Below, one piece after another: positions 34,866-46,808 of a stretch of 64,000 bases of DNA. The notes beneath the pieces are model-generated. The model had not been told where the DNA came from and did no database searches. It saw only the letters and a list, made by a program, of their open reading frames with translations. Source of the stretch: Humulus lupulus (lineage: Eukaryota > Streptophyta > Magnoliopsida > Rosales > Cannabaceae). The position numbers were made by a program, and so were the translations under genes. The DNA lies in contig NC_084794.1 of assembly GCF_963169125.1 (NCBI RefSeq), positions 229,907,219 to 229,971,218 of the forward strand, read 5' to 3'. Positions within the stretch are counted from its first letter, which is position 1, and each line of letters begins with the position of its first letter.

Positions 34866-37800
34866 ATGGCCGGGACTGCTGGTGAGGAGTCTGGAGTGGG
34901 AAGGTCTGTTGAGGGGAATTTAAGTGGGCAGCGTTGCCAGTCTGGAGAATTGGCAGAATGGCGTTCTTCTGAGCAGGTGGAGAATGGGACTCCATCAACT
35001 TCACCTCCTTATTGGGATACAGATGATGATGATGATGGTGGTATGATTTTGTCTGCTGTACCTGTATATTTGCATTATTTGGTTTCTTTATGTGGGACTC
35101 AGTAGGTGTGTGGTTCTTTATTCCATCAAGTGCCTGTTTCGGGGTTATCATATTATCTCAGACCTTCAACAGCAATTAGGATGGTACCAAGAAATGAAGT
35201 GCGGAGTAGCTAAATATTTGACAGTATGCCAATATAATGATTTTTAGTTGTTCTCTGGACTGTTTGGGTGTATTTATTATTGTTTCTGCATCAACCTTGT
35301 GGTCACAGTGTTGAGAAAATAAAAGATGATAAAAGATGATTTGTTCGATATCAGATGTGCTCGGAAGGTGATTGTTTTGGTGGCTTGTTGTCAGCATGCT
35401 GTTTAAGTGCAAATTTTGAAGTTAGTTTGGGATGTTGAACAATAACCTGGCTGTTGGTGGTTTGTGCTTTACAATAAAGCTGATAAATTATTTCAAGATA
35501 TTTTTGGCTGTCTTGAAAGATCATTCTTGCCATGTCTCTGTTTGTTACGTTAAGGCTATTGAATTTCATATGTGAAGTTATATTTATTGCTAAAGGAAGA
35601 AGAGAGAAAAAGGACAATTGAGGTAGTTAATGTCTAAGAAATCATGTGTGCAATCCAAGTCCTTAGGCTATGTTTCTTGGCAAGAATGAAATAAAGGTGT
35701 ATAACCTAGGGAAAGAAAGTGGAGAAGAAGGGAAGAACTCTTCTTTTGTTGTGTTTGGTATGAAAGGAAGGAGATAATCTGTCCAATCATGGAAGGATTG
35801 TAAATAGGTTGAAAATAATGATAGTAAGAAATTCATTTATTTTCTCCTATATTCTTTCGTCCCCAAACAACCACAGTACTCTAGTCCCACTGATCTCTTT
35901 AATTAGTGTACATTGACCTTTCGCCCTGCTGAGGAGTCTTAGTCTTTAAATACTATATGTGCTGAAATCAAAATTTCAGATGGCTTTCAAGGGATAGATC
36001 TACTTTAGTTACTAGCTTTTTGTTCTTCTTGGCAGTCAGGAAGTACTGTTTTTCTAAAAATAAATTCCTGTTCTTTTCTATAGAAGCACCTTTACTCCCA
36101 TTCTGCTTTATGCTCTTGTTAAAGTAGAATATCCAGATCTTCAACGTAGTAAGTTTAAAATATTTTGACAATGTAATAGTTAGTAGTTTTTTCCCAAATA
36201 TATTTTTAACTGCATGCTCCTATGTTTCGTCATATAATGCCTTTGAACCAACAAGAGTTCATTTGCCATTATAGTGTGTAGTCTTTTTTTATATATCCCG
36301 ATTGCATTTGTTGCTTCTGTGTTTAGTATGGGTGCTTTCTTCTTTTACTTTATTTTTTATATTTATTACTGTATTTAGGTGGCCAATTGTTTACACATTA
36401 GTTGTCTTCTTTATAGGGCCTAAACCGTCTGAGTTGTTTGGAAAATATACGTGGAAGATAGAGAAATTTTCTCAGATTAACAAAAGGGAACTTCGTAGTA
36501 ATGCATTTGAAGTTGGCGGCTACAAATGGTATGGGGCTATGAATCTGTAATCTTGTCATGCGTTAATTGTGTTTTATGGGGTATTTATTTTTAATTTTTA
36601 TAAATATGAAATTTTGTTTTAGCAAATATATGCCTCTTTCATAATAAAGTTTCTTTAAAAGTAGGAGGCACTTGTGGCTGTTGTATGAATTATATTACAT
36701 GTAGCTGATGTTTTATTGAAGTTTATTTGATGCCTCACTTTTTCCTCCAAGTTTTAGTATATTTTTATAGAGGAATATACGTTGATGTTTAGATTCACGA
36801 TGATTTAGATCGTATCACATTTTGTTTTCATGCATCAAGAAAGTAATTACTGGATGTTGTAATGCAAAAAATTCTAATCTGCTTTTGGGCTATAAAAAAT
36901 TGGTGATTATGTTTTTTTTGCCTGTTTATAATTGTTTTCATAATGAACAAACACAATTGTATTTCAGCCAGAAACATTGTTATGCTTGTGTGACCTAAGC
37001 ATTTTATATTGGACTGCAGGTACATCTTGATCTATCCCCAAGGCTGTGATGTTTGCAATCATCTCTCTCTGTTTCTTTGTGTGGCTAATCATGACAAACT
37101 TCTTCCAGGTTTGATTTTAATAAAAGAGCTTTAGTTGGTAAATTTTCAATGATGATTTTTGTCAATGCAGTTATATGATTGCTAAAACTTTTGTTGTAAA
37201 ACAGGGTGGAGTCATTTTGCACAATTTACTATAGCTGTGGTGAACAAAGATCCCAAAAAATCAAAATATTCTGGTTGGTTGATTCTTCATTGAGTTGCTT
37301 GCAGTGTTTTCAACATATTATACTAAGAAGATTGACAGGATGGAAATTATGCAGATACATTACATCGATTCTGGAAGAAAGAACATGATTGGGGATGGAA
37401 AAAATTTATGGAGCTATCAAAAGTATTGGATGGGTTTATTGATGCTGATACTCTAATAATTAAAGCTCAAGTTCAAGTCATCAGGTGTTCTATTGTTATT
37501 ATTTCATGAATTCTTATTTGTAGTATATTGCATAAATAAATTTGTATTAAAGTTTCTGAATTTATCTAAAGATTATTATAACATTTTGAAAAACTATTTT
37601 TGATATTTGATTCTAATATTATTGAAGCAGATTTTTGTTAGATTACATTGATAATATTAGTATTTGTATTTATTTTGGTTTTGTAGAGAGAAAGCCGACC
37701 GGCCATTCCGTTGCCTTGATTGCCAATATAGGAGAGAACTTGTTAGAGTATATCTCACAAATGTAGAGCAAATTTGCCGCCGTTTTGTGGAGGAGAGAAG

Positions 37801-40800
37801 AAGCAAACTAGGAAAATTGATTGAAGATAAAGCAAGGTGGTCAAGGTATGTGTTTTTATTCCGTACCTACTTTTATTTGTTTCTGTATTTAGAACACTGT
37901 CAGTTGATTTTAATCACTTATTGTGTGTCGATTCTGGTTTATTAGTTGCTTCAAAGGCTTTCTTTTATGTTTCTGTTGCTCATTTTAACATTTTGGATTT
38001 GTATTTTTGTTGATAGAAATACATTTGTGTAATACTTGTCGTATACTTGGTTGGCATTGGTAGGTTTATTATTTAATTTACAGTGTATTTGCAATGATGT
38101 TGCAGCTTCTCTGTTTTCTGGTCTGGAATTGATCAAATTGCTAGGCGTCGAATGTCTAGGGAGAAGACGGATTCAATTCTAAAAGTTGTTGTTAAGCACT
38201 TTTTCATTGAGAAAGAGGTCACGTCAACATTAGTTATGGATTCATTGTATAGTGGACTAAAGGCTCTTGAAGGCCAGACTAAGAGTAAAAAAGGTAGGGT
38301 GAAATTGTTGGAAGCTGAAGAAATGCCAGCACCTATTGTCCGTGTTGAGAAAGATACATTTGTGTTGGTGGATGATGTTTTATCGTTACTTGAGAGGGCT
38401 GCCATGGAACCATTGCCTCCTAAAGATGAAAAGGGTCCTCAAAATCGTACCAAGGTGGGTTATGCATGTGTACTTGATAGTATCCTTATTTTTATACGTC
38501 AAACATTTTGTTTGGTAGTTGTGATTGCTTAGTAAATGTTGTCTTGTATGTTTGTGCATCATATATTTTGTCTTCATTATGAGATTAAAGCAGACGATCT
38601 TGTTTTATGAGCTGACTGCATTAAACTATTTGTACACATAACTGTACAAATCAACAATTGTAGTATTTATCACTGATTTTTGATCAACAATTGTGTTGAT
38701 GTGTTGTTTGTTTTACAAGAATAGATCTTAGTGTGTGTAAGGTTCATATTTTAAGAAATCATGAATAAGTGACTCTTGAATATGGATTTCCTCTTATTCT
38801 ACATCTCTGCGTGCCTTTAAATGAGTTTGGGTGGGAGTCTCAGAGAATCCTGTGTTTATTTAACGATTTGATCACGAGGGTTGAACAATCATTTTGTTAT
38901 ATCAGGATGGGAACTCTGGGGAAGACTTTAACAAAGATTCTATTGAGCGAGATGAAAGGCGTCTTACAGAACTCGGTCGTAGGACTGTGGAGATATTTGT
39001 TCTTGCTCATATCTTTAGGTATCATGTTTGACAACTGAGCTTCACTTTGCATACTTCATTATCTTTAAGTGATGTTACCATTAACATCTCTGCAGTAGTT
39101 GCATAATGCTACTGGTTTTTTCTTTTTTTTTGGTTAGAGAGGTAATAATTATGTTCATAATTCATGCAGCAACAAAATTGAAGTTGCCTACCAGGAAGCT
39201 GTTGCACTCAAGAGGCAAGAGGAGCTCATCCGTGAAGAAGAGGCTGCATGGCAGGCTGAAAGTGAGCAGAAGGCAAAACGCGGTGAAAAGGAGAAAAAAT
39301 CTAAGAAAAAACAGGTTTTACTTCATCCCTTCCCCTTCCCCTTTCTTTTTCTTCTTCTTTTATAGATGTTAAAAAACAGTAATTTTAGTTTTGACCTTTG
39401 CTCGAGATTTGTACAAGTAGATCAGAGAAATTTATAAGAGAATTTTGAATTTTTAGAGATTGAGTTATTTATTTATTATGTCGTGTGCAAATTAGTTTGG
39501 CACCTTGTTTAGTGCTAATTTGTCTAGAGAGCAGAGTTAGCCTCTCTTATAAATTTCTTTGTTGACACTTGCACTGATTGGTTTGTTACTAACTAACCAA
39601 TATGTTTTATTGCCCTTTAATATTTTACTGATTTCTCTTGCTGCTTTTCGTACAGGGTAAACAGAAACGCAACAATCGGAAAGGGAAGGATAAAGGGCGG
39701 GAGGAAAGGCCTGGTGCTGCCGTACAGGATCAATACCAACAAGATAACCCTAGTGATGAATGCAAAAACTCACCGAGGGAGGAAATGCAACCTGTGCTTG
39801 AAAAGTTGGATACATTGGAAGATGTATCTGACGTATCTGATTCAATAGATGGTGGTACTGAAGTCCAGCCGGATTCAGAAGATAGAGATGCTAGTCCAGT
39901 CAATTGGGACACAGACACATCAGAGGTTCAACCCTCCATTGAAACGAGTAGCAGTTGCATGCTAACTGTACAAAATGGAATGTCTGATAAAAAGAACCAA
40001 TCTTTAATGGATGATAGTTCCTCAACATGTTCTACAGATTCTGTCCCCTCTGTTGTAATGAATGGCCCTTACAAGGGGAACTCTTTTCCTAATTTGAAGA
40101 ACCAAAAATCGCCTAGCAGGTAGAATGTTTGCCTTGCATTTATTTTTGCGTTGCAGGATGAGAATATTTGCTACATAACTGATCTGGTACTTCTAACTTG
40201 CAGGGGAAAAAACCAACGAGGGAAATTAACATCTGATGGGAATAGTTGGGCAAACGAGGTGGATGGTCAAGTTTCTGGTCCCACAACGGATGCAGGGGAC
40301 ACAAATGAGGTTTCTGGTAGTGGCAAGAATGGTGACTCAGAGTCTGAGGTCGTTCTCACCTCACTAGATCATGTTAAATGCCTCGAGCAACATGTGGCAA
40401 AGAAGGTGTGAGCTTCATTTTTGTTTTGTTTATGTCCCCTTACACCCTCTTTTATCGCTTGTATTTTTTTATCATTATTTTTGGGGGTGAGTTCTTTAGT
40501 ATATCCTACGCAAAAATCGTACCTGCTTGGTTGTTTTGTTACCTGAACCTTTTTCTTTGTTATCATCCACCTTGTGAAACTTCTCTGGTATAATTGGATG
40601 CAGGATTTTTTATCTCCTTGCGCATTTGATTTGGTTTATTATAGATATTATCACTTTGTTTTATTTTCTTCTTTTTATTCGATATCATCATTAATTATAA
40701 AACCATACATAATAATGATGTCATGAGGGATGGGTCTACTATATTGATGGATAGTCATTGTTTTACTTTGTTTATGCTCGATTTTTGTTTATAATTTGAA

Positions 40801-42295
40801 TCTTGGTTCTGCTTCCTCTCGGCAGAACATTTACACCCACTAACAAATTTAAGATTTCTGTGTTTGATTAATATTCTGCTCTTTATTGACGTGAGGGTTG
40901 TTACTTCTTTAATAGGAAGAAGAGGCCGTTTCACTGCAAAAGAAGAGTGTCAAAGACCAGGTTGAGATAGCAGGATCCTTCAAAGAGAAGAGAACAGCTC
41001 AAACATCCATTCCTGGCAGCCCTCCTAAAAGTCCACCCTCAACTGTTCAACCAAGGCCCGAGTGCCAGACCAGTGCTAGTATGAATTCTGTTCAAGCTAG
41101 GAAAGTACCCTTAAATGGCCCTCAACCGATGATGGATAGAGGATCACCTTTGACCACATCCCAAGTAACTCTTATGGTTAAACCTGAGACTCAGAAGGCT
41201 GCAGCTCAAAAAGTGACTGAAAAAGCCGTGGCACAACAGTTGCCTGTGATGTCAAGGCCTTCCAGTGCTCCTTTAATTCCTGGCCAAAGGCCAACTGCTC
41301 CTGTTGTTTCCATGGTACAAACATCATCCCCTCTGCTAGCCCGTTCAATGAGTGCAGCTGGCCGGTTGGGTCCTGAACCCTCTCCAGCAACTCACAGTTA
41401 TGTTCCTCAGTCATATAGAAATGCCATTATGGGTAACCATGTTTCTTCGAGCTCAGCCGGTTTTAGTAATACTAGCTCTCCAAGTTCAGGAGGGAACCAG
41501 TCTCCTGCATACTCACAGCCTCCTACTTTGGTATCTTCTCCAATCTATTTACCACAAAGCTCTGAAAGGATGGACCCAGGCACAATGAAATCAGGCTATC
41601 CTTTTGCCATGGTGGGTAGGGAAGGATTACATAACGGACCACAGTGGTTGGAGAGTTCTCAAAGAGAAGCTGAAAAAAGCATGAATTATGATCATTCTAT
41701 GCTTCTTAATGATGTTCAAAATCTTGGTTTGTATAATAAGCCTTTAACTAGCGGCTCTCGTGATCATTTGCCTGACTTTTCTGGTCGCACTTCTGGACGC
41801 CAACCGCAAGGTCTGTCAGCAGCGGATGAATTTCCTCACCTTGATATTATCAACGACTTGCTTGATGACACTGGACCGTCGACCAGGGTAAACTCTGTTT
41901 TCGAGTCCCAAAGCAACGGGCCAAACTCCTTAAATAGGCAGTTCTCATATCCAGGTGATTTAAGCACAGCTGGCAACATGGGTTCCTCTTCTAGTTCTTG
42001 TAGGTTCGAGAGAACGCGAAGCTATCATGATGATGTACTTCATCGGAACTACAGCTCATCAGGAGGGCACTATGAGGCTGTGAGGGAATTCATTCCACAG
42101 GCTGGTCCTTTACCTTACGTAAATGGGCAGATCGACGGGTTGATTCCAAACCAGTGGCAAATGCCTCCGGCATCTGATATGTCATTAGTTGTAATGAGGA
42201 ATGCAGAATCCGAAGGTTACCCTTACTATAACCCAGACTATTCAAATGTGGCTGTCAATGGTTACGCAATGTTCCGGCCTTCAAATGGGCATTAA
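34866..42295 (+). CDS. TRAF1A: TRAF1a/TRAF1b-like (MUSE14/MUSE13) MATH-domain protein, 1128 aa
   Basis: Twelve coding exons: 34866-35040, 36417-36528, 37020-37108, 37205-37273, 37355-37484, 37687-37845, 38106-38454, 38906-39018, 39170-39314, 39656-40119, 40204-40405, 40916-42295. All introns are GT-AG and phases join without a break. The start (MAGTAGEESG) is the first ATG after the leader acceptor and fits the family N-terminus. The MATH/TRAF domain spans residues about 60-191 (FGKYTWKIEKFSQINKRELR, YKWYILIYPQG, FWKKEHDWGWKKFMEL). A conserved central region follows (EKADRPFRCLDCQYRRELV), then a charged coiled coil and Lys-rich segment (about 400-470), then a Ser/Pro-rich, probably disordered tail. 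In Arabidopsis the family acts as adaptors with SCF-CPR1 in turnover of NLR receptors and in autophagy control; that role is inferred here. Length is close to that of the Arabidopsis proteins. Confidence 0.95.
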
Positions 42296-43430
42296 AGGGA
42301 AGCAAAGCAAATGGAGTTTGGCCACCACCGCGAATTAGCAGGCGGGAGAGGGAGGCCGTTGTCCGTTGTAATAATGTATTAGAAAGAAGGAAAAAAAACT
42401 GTTGGTCCCATTTAGATTTGGAGTGAGGTTGTAAGCTTTTTTCTTTTTTCACAAGAAAACATTTTGTAAAGAGTGTTTCTTTTGTTTCCCAGCCATTTTC
42501 TTGAGTCACTAGAAAATGAGGCATTTTATTTGTTTGTTCTTAATTAATGGGGTTTTGGGCTATATGATAGTAGTAATGGTTGAAAACGGGCATCTGTGGT
42601 TCTTATCTCCTCGTCTTCGAGTTGTTCTGCTAGCTAAATTGGCTTCAATTTTGCCCCAGTACCAAGGCTTAACACATATTAAGGGTGGTTAGACCTTTTT
42701 ATTTCCTCATTTTCTAGTGTAGCACAGCACACAAATTACAAACAACATAGTGTTGTAGCAATGTTTTGGCATCACATTTTCTGTGTATATTTTTTTCCCT
42801 TTTTAATTCTTCTTACAAATTGAGATATTAATTTATATACTAAAACAAGTACAATTATAGGAGCCAAAGTTACATTATTATTCACTTAAAATCAATAAGT
42901 GAAAGTAAATGTAGAGAATAAAAGTACACATTCAACACAATAATTTCTTATATAGAGAATAAAAGTGAACATTCAACACAATAATACATTAAAATATGTG
43001 TTGATTTTGAAGAGAATTCTTATATAGAGAAGGGAGATGAGAAGTAATTGTTTATTTTTTATATGGGACAAGTTTTTGTTTCACTTTTTTCACTTAGAAA
43101 ATAAAATAGGAAGTGTTTAAATAAAATTGAAAAGACATGTAATTTAGTTGTTTCTAGGGGCTAGTAGGAGGTTCCCTTAGAAATTAGCTGCACAAATTAA
43201 CACAGTTGCAGCGATTGCGGTTTTTGTAGGTAGTGCAATCCCGTGGTTAAATATAATTCAATACCATTTTACCTTTTATGTATTGTTTAAATACCCACTT
43301 AATGTTGTTATCAGCAATTCACCAAATTGAACTAAGTAGTCAATCTTAAGTTAGCTCTTGAAGAAATAGCCACCATAGCAACAAATATATTTACGTACGT
43401 AAGTGTATTTTAATTTGGGAAATCTGCACT
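42296..43430. other. 3' flank of the TRAF gene, then unique AT-rich DNA
   Basis: The first 250 bp are the likely 3' UTR (T-rich, with AATAATG near 42370). Beyond this no gene is seen. A short direct repeat, ATATAGAGAATAAAAGT...CACATTCAACACAATAA type, occurs near 42910 and 42953. Confidence 0.5.
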
Positions 43431-44140
43431 AAAACTTAAAAAAAAAAATGAAATATATTGTGCATTATAAAAATACGGAATTTTTGGATAAAAATACGGA
43501 AGGACAAAAGTGTAAATACGGAGTGGCGAAATCATAAATAAAATGGTAAAGTACAATTTTTTATAATCAACGTTTACAAATTTGTAAATATTTGTTACAA
43601 AATTATAAATCGTAAATAATATTTACTATAGAATTGTAGATTTTTTTTTTGTAGATAAAATTTACAAATAAATTCGTAACTAATTTATTTTTGTAACAAT
43701 ACTTTACAAATCTAGTTTTACAACTAAGAAAAATATTTTTGTAACTAACATTTACGAAAATAATTTATAGTTAAGAAATCATAACCAAAAAATATATAAA
43801 AATATTATATTTTTCTATACTGTTACAATATTGTACCAAAAAATTACAAAAACCATCATATTTATGCTATACAACTTTAAAATATAAACTTAAGATATTC
43901 ATTATTTATAAAATACTTTATTGAATATATATATTTATATGGAAAATGCGGTTACAGAGTGGTGAAATACAATATTTTTTTTAAACAAGTTTTACATTTT
44001 TGTAACAACAGTTTACAAAACTAATTTCACAACCAAAAAGTTTATTTGGGTAACTCACGTTTACATAAATATTTATAAATTTGTTTAACATGATTGTAAC
44101 AAAGATTTACCAAACTAATTTTTAGAAGAAGAAGATATAT
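43431..44140. repeat. AT-rich degenerate repeats of TTTACAAA/GTAACAA type
   Basis: The stretch is dominated by recurring TTTACAAA, TTGTAAC and TACGGA words. A segment around 43515-43620 (GGAGTGGCGAAAT...) resembles one at 43958-44060 (AGAGTGGTGAAAT...). No coding potential. Probably an old, internally repetitive non-autonomous element. Confidence 0.45.
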
Positions 44141-44154
44141 ATATATATATACTA

Positions 44155-44880
44155 AATACAAGCAACTTGCAATATGCACGTTTGCTTAGTTTTATTTATA
44201 GAATTTATTAATTATTTTTATTAAATTTATATTAATGACATATAAATTTTGAAATAAGTATCTTATTTTAATTAAATAATTTATTTATTTTTGTTTAAGT
44301 TTATGTTTGTTCTAGTTTTTGAATTTGGGAGTGACAACGAGAGATTATATATTATATGTTTAATGTAATATTAAATATTATACGTGGATTTTAAATTTAA
44401 GTTTCTTGCTAATTTTTTTTAAAAAGGAATTTGTTGCTAATTCACAGTAGATTATATTATATGTTTAATATGATATTATTCTAATAAGTGAGTTTAAGTT
44501 TAATTAAATTTTATTTAAGTTATAAAACGTATGATTTTATTATTTTAAATAATTATTATTGTAAAATATCTCAAAAATATCATATTTTAATTTGTTTAAT
44601 TATTTATTATTTGAAAATAATTATTATTGTAAAATATCTTAAAAATATCATATTTTAAGTTGTTTAATTATTTATTATTTTTAAATAATTATCATTATAA
44701 AATATCTAAAAAATATCATATTTTAATTTTTTTAATTATTTATTTTATTTAAGTTTAAGTGTTTACAAACTACTGTTAAATATAAGAATATTCTGTTAAA
44801 ATTCATATTAAAAAAATAAAAAACCATTAAAAACCAAAAATTTCTTTTATCTACACACTTATTATATAGAAGAGATATAT
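44155..44880 (+). repeat. AT-rich interspersed repeat family R1, copy 1 (forward)
   Basis: Starts with a TGCAATATGCACGTTTGCTTAG block and ends near CTACACACTTATTATATAG. Its reverse complement is found at about 53035-53775, and a shorter forward relative at 53800-54310. Shared blocks include TTTTTGAATTTGGGAGTGAC and TTATATATTATATGTTTAAT. No reading frame. The transposon class is not recognised. Confidence 0.75.
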
Positions 44881-45096
44881 ACTAAGTACATAATAACGTT
44901 TGTTTTTATTTATTTATATCATCAGTATAAAAATTTTAATAGTTCACTATATTATTATTATTTTTTTCACAAATATAAAAAACATGTATAATATATAAAT
45001 AGATTTTATATTCTTTATTTTGTTAAATATTATGTTTTGTTGAGTTTTTTTTTCTTCCAAAATATTATTGAGATAAAAAAAATATTTAATTACTTT

Positions 45097-45897
45097 TGTT
45101 GACGCCGTTTTTCGTCAACTTAAATCGCAGAGCAACTAAACAACGTAAGCTATGAAGTGAATGAATAAAGAAGAAATACAAGAGGATTTTTACGTAGTTC
45201 ATCAGTTAATTCTGCCTAGTCCACGAGTCTATGTTATTAAGACTTAGAGATTTCTGGAAATTCTTCAGAGAAGAATTACCCAGAGCTTTTTCTCTAGCCA
45301 AAAGAAGTCGATCATTTACAAGTGGTCATTCCTCCTCTATTTATAGGGGAGGTTACAGAGTTCATTCCCACATATTTCGGGAATATATTCTGTATAGCAA
45401 TTTAAATAATTACATTAAATGTAATGTCTCCTATATACACGGAAACGTCCCATAAGAATCGGGAACAGATAACAGACTAAATGATATCCCTTAAATATTG
45501 GGATTCTACAACAATAAATATGTTCATACGTAACAGGCTATCCCAGGTGACTCATCGGGTCTTCGAGATCAGCAATCGGCCTTGTGGCTGTCAAGACTTA
45601 TGGTACTACTATGAGCTTGCCATCCTACTTCAGGACATGCTCGGAGTGAATAGACACTGTCGAAACTATCACACTCGAAGCTCGAATTGTTTAATCCGAA
45701 GACAATCGATAAGACGTATCCTAACGTCGTGCTATTTTGAACTCAAAAAGTATCCCAAGGTTACACATCTTCGAGGTCATTTTTACTTCAGATATTTTAC
45801 AGCTGGACCATACAATGTTTTCATACATTTCGAGCTCACGCTTGACAAGCCTAGTCTTCGGGGTCATAACCTCTTGTCTCGAAATCTGGGTGTAACA
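45097..45897 (-). repeat. 3' LTR of Tat-2
   Basis: Plus strand TGTTGACGCCG...GTGTAACA. It contains CCTATAAATAGAGG in the sense direction and the ACTCGTGGACTAGG...ACTACGTAAAAA block. It lacks a short stretch present in the right copy (near 49675-49690 and 49720), which explains the length difference. Confidence 0.93.
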
Positions 45898-46172
45898 TTT
45901 TGCCCCCTCAAAAGTATCAGTTTGAATCCTATGAGAAGGAAACTTTTGAACTGCTCCCCTGGGAAACTGTACCATAAAAAACACTTGAGTGTGGACACGC
46001 GTCAACCGGGCTTTGGCCAATCAAAGTACTTGAGTACCTTGGAAACCTGCCCACGTTCCTTCGTCTGCCACTCTTTATGGTACTATCATGTCACAGGTCC
46101 CTGGCCGTCGGATCTGATACGGAATACGGCCAATGGCCCAGATTAATTCGGCTTTTTACATTCCCATGGGTT

Positions 46173-46180
46173 TATAAATA
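46173..46180 (+). promoter_or_regulatory. Antisense TATA box retained in Tat-2
   Basis: TATAAATA on the plus strand lies about 275 bp inside the 3' LTR and is followed by a CT/A-rich leader. Its position and direction match the antisense promoter of Tat-1 (10529), but no antisense ORF follows in Tat-2. Function is inferred. Confidence 0.45.
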
Positions 46181-46808
46181 TGTCTCCACTCGTCTTCCCC
46201 ATTTTATTTTCATGTTCAAGCTTTCACAAAGAGAAAAGAAGAAAAAAAAACAAAATTTTTTACCCAGTTCTTGCATGTTCTCCAAGCCCAGAAGACAGAG
46301 CAACATTGGCCTCTTCGAATCCGTAAGATCGTTTTTGCAACCGCTCATTCGATCATCAATCTCTCTGTGTTCGCCGACTGCATTGTGTAAGTCTCTGTTC
46401 ATAACTTCGAATGCTTGTATATTTTTCATGCATGTTTGTATTGTTGTACTGCTAATCCCTTCACTAGTTTTGCACATTAGAGTGTTTTTGCAAATATTAG
46501 TCTTAAATTATGATATCACGGGTTTCAAACCCAGATCATGCGTAGAATGCCCAAAAATGGTTCTTTTACTGAGTTTTTGAATTTCGGATGACTTATCTTG
46601 CACACCAAGATATTGGGTACATAATTAGGGTTTTATAAATTGCACGTTTCCCAAAAATATCACTTTTTGAGTAACCACCAACTTTTTTCCCTGGAATATC
46701 GGGATCTTAAAAAATAAATCCACCTTCCTTTCTTTTCGTGGAATATACGCTCCGAGTCTGGCCTCGTCTTTTGGACCGAGTTTTCCTTGTAGCCTCGATT
46801 ATTCGATC

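Noticed and set aside
34768..35151. 127-codon minus-strand frame
   Set aside because: It is antisense to the first coding exon of the TRAF1a-like gene; the His run is the complement of the Asp codons.
41081..42295. 404-codon frame as a separate gene
   Set aside because: It is the last exon of the TRAF1a-like gene. The exon starts at 40916 after a TTTAATAG acceptor and the frame is continuous with the upstream exons.
45231..46146. Plus-strand frames of 74 and 221 codons across the Tat-2 3' LTR
   Set aside because: They read antisense through LTR sequence. The first recurs at 49225 only because the LTR is repeated.
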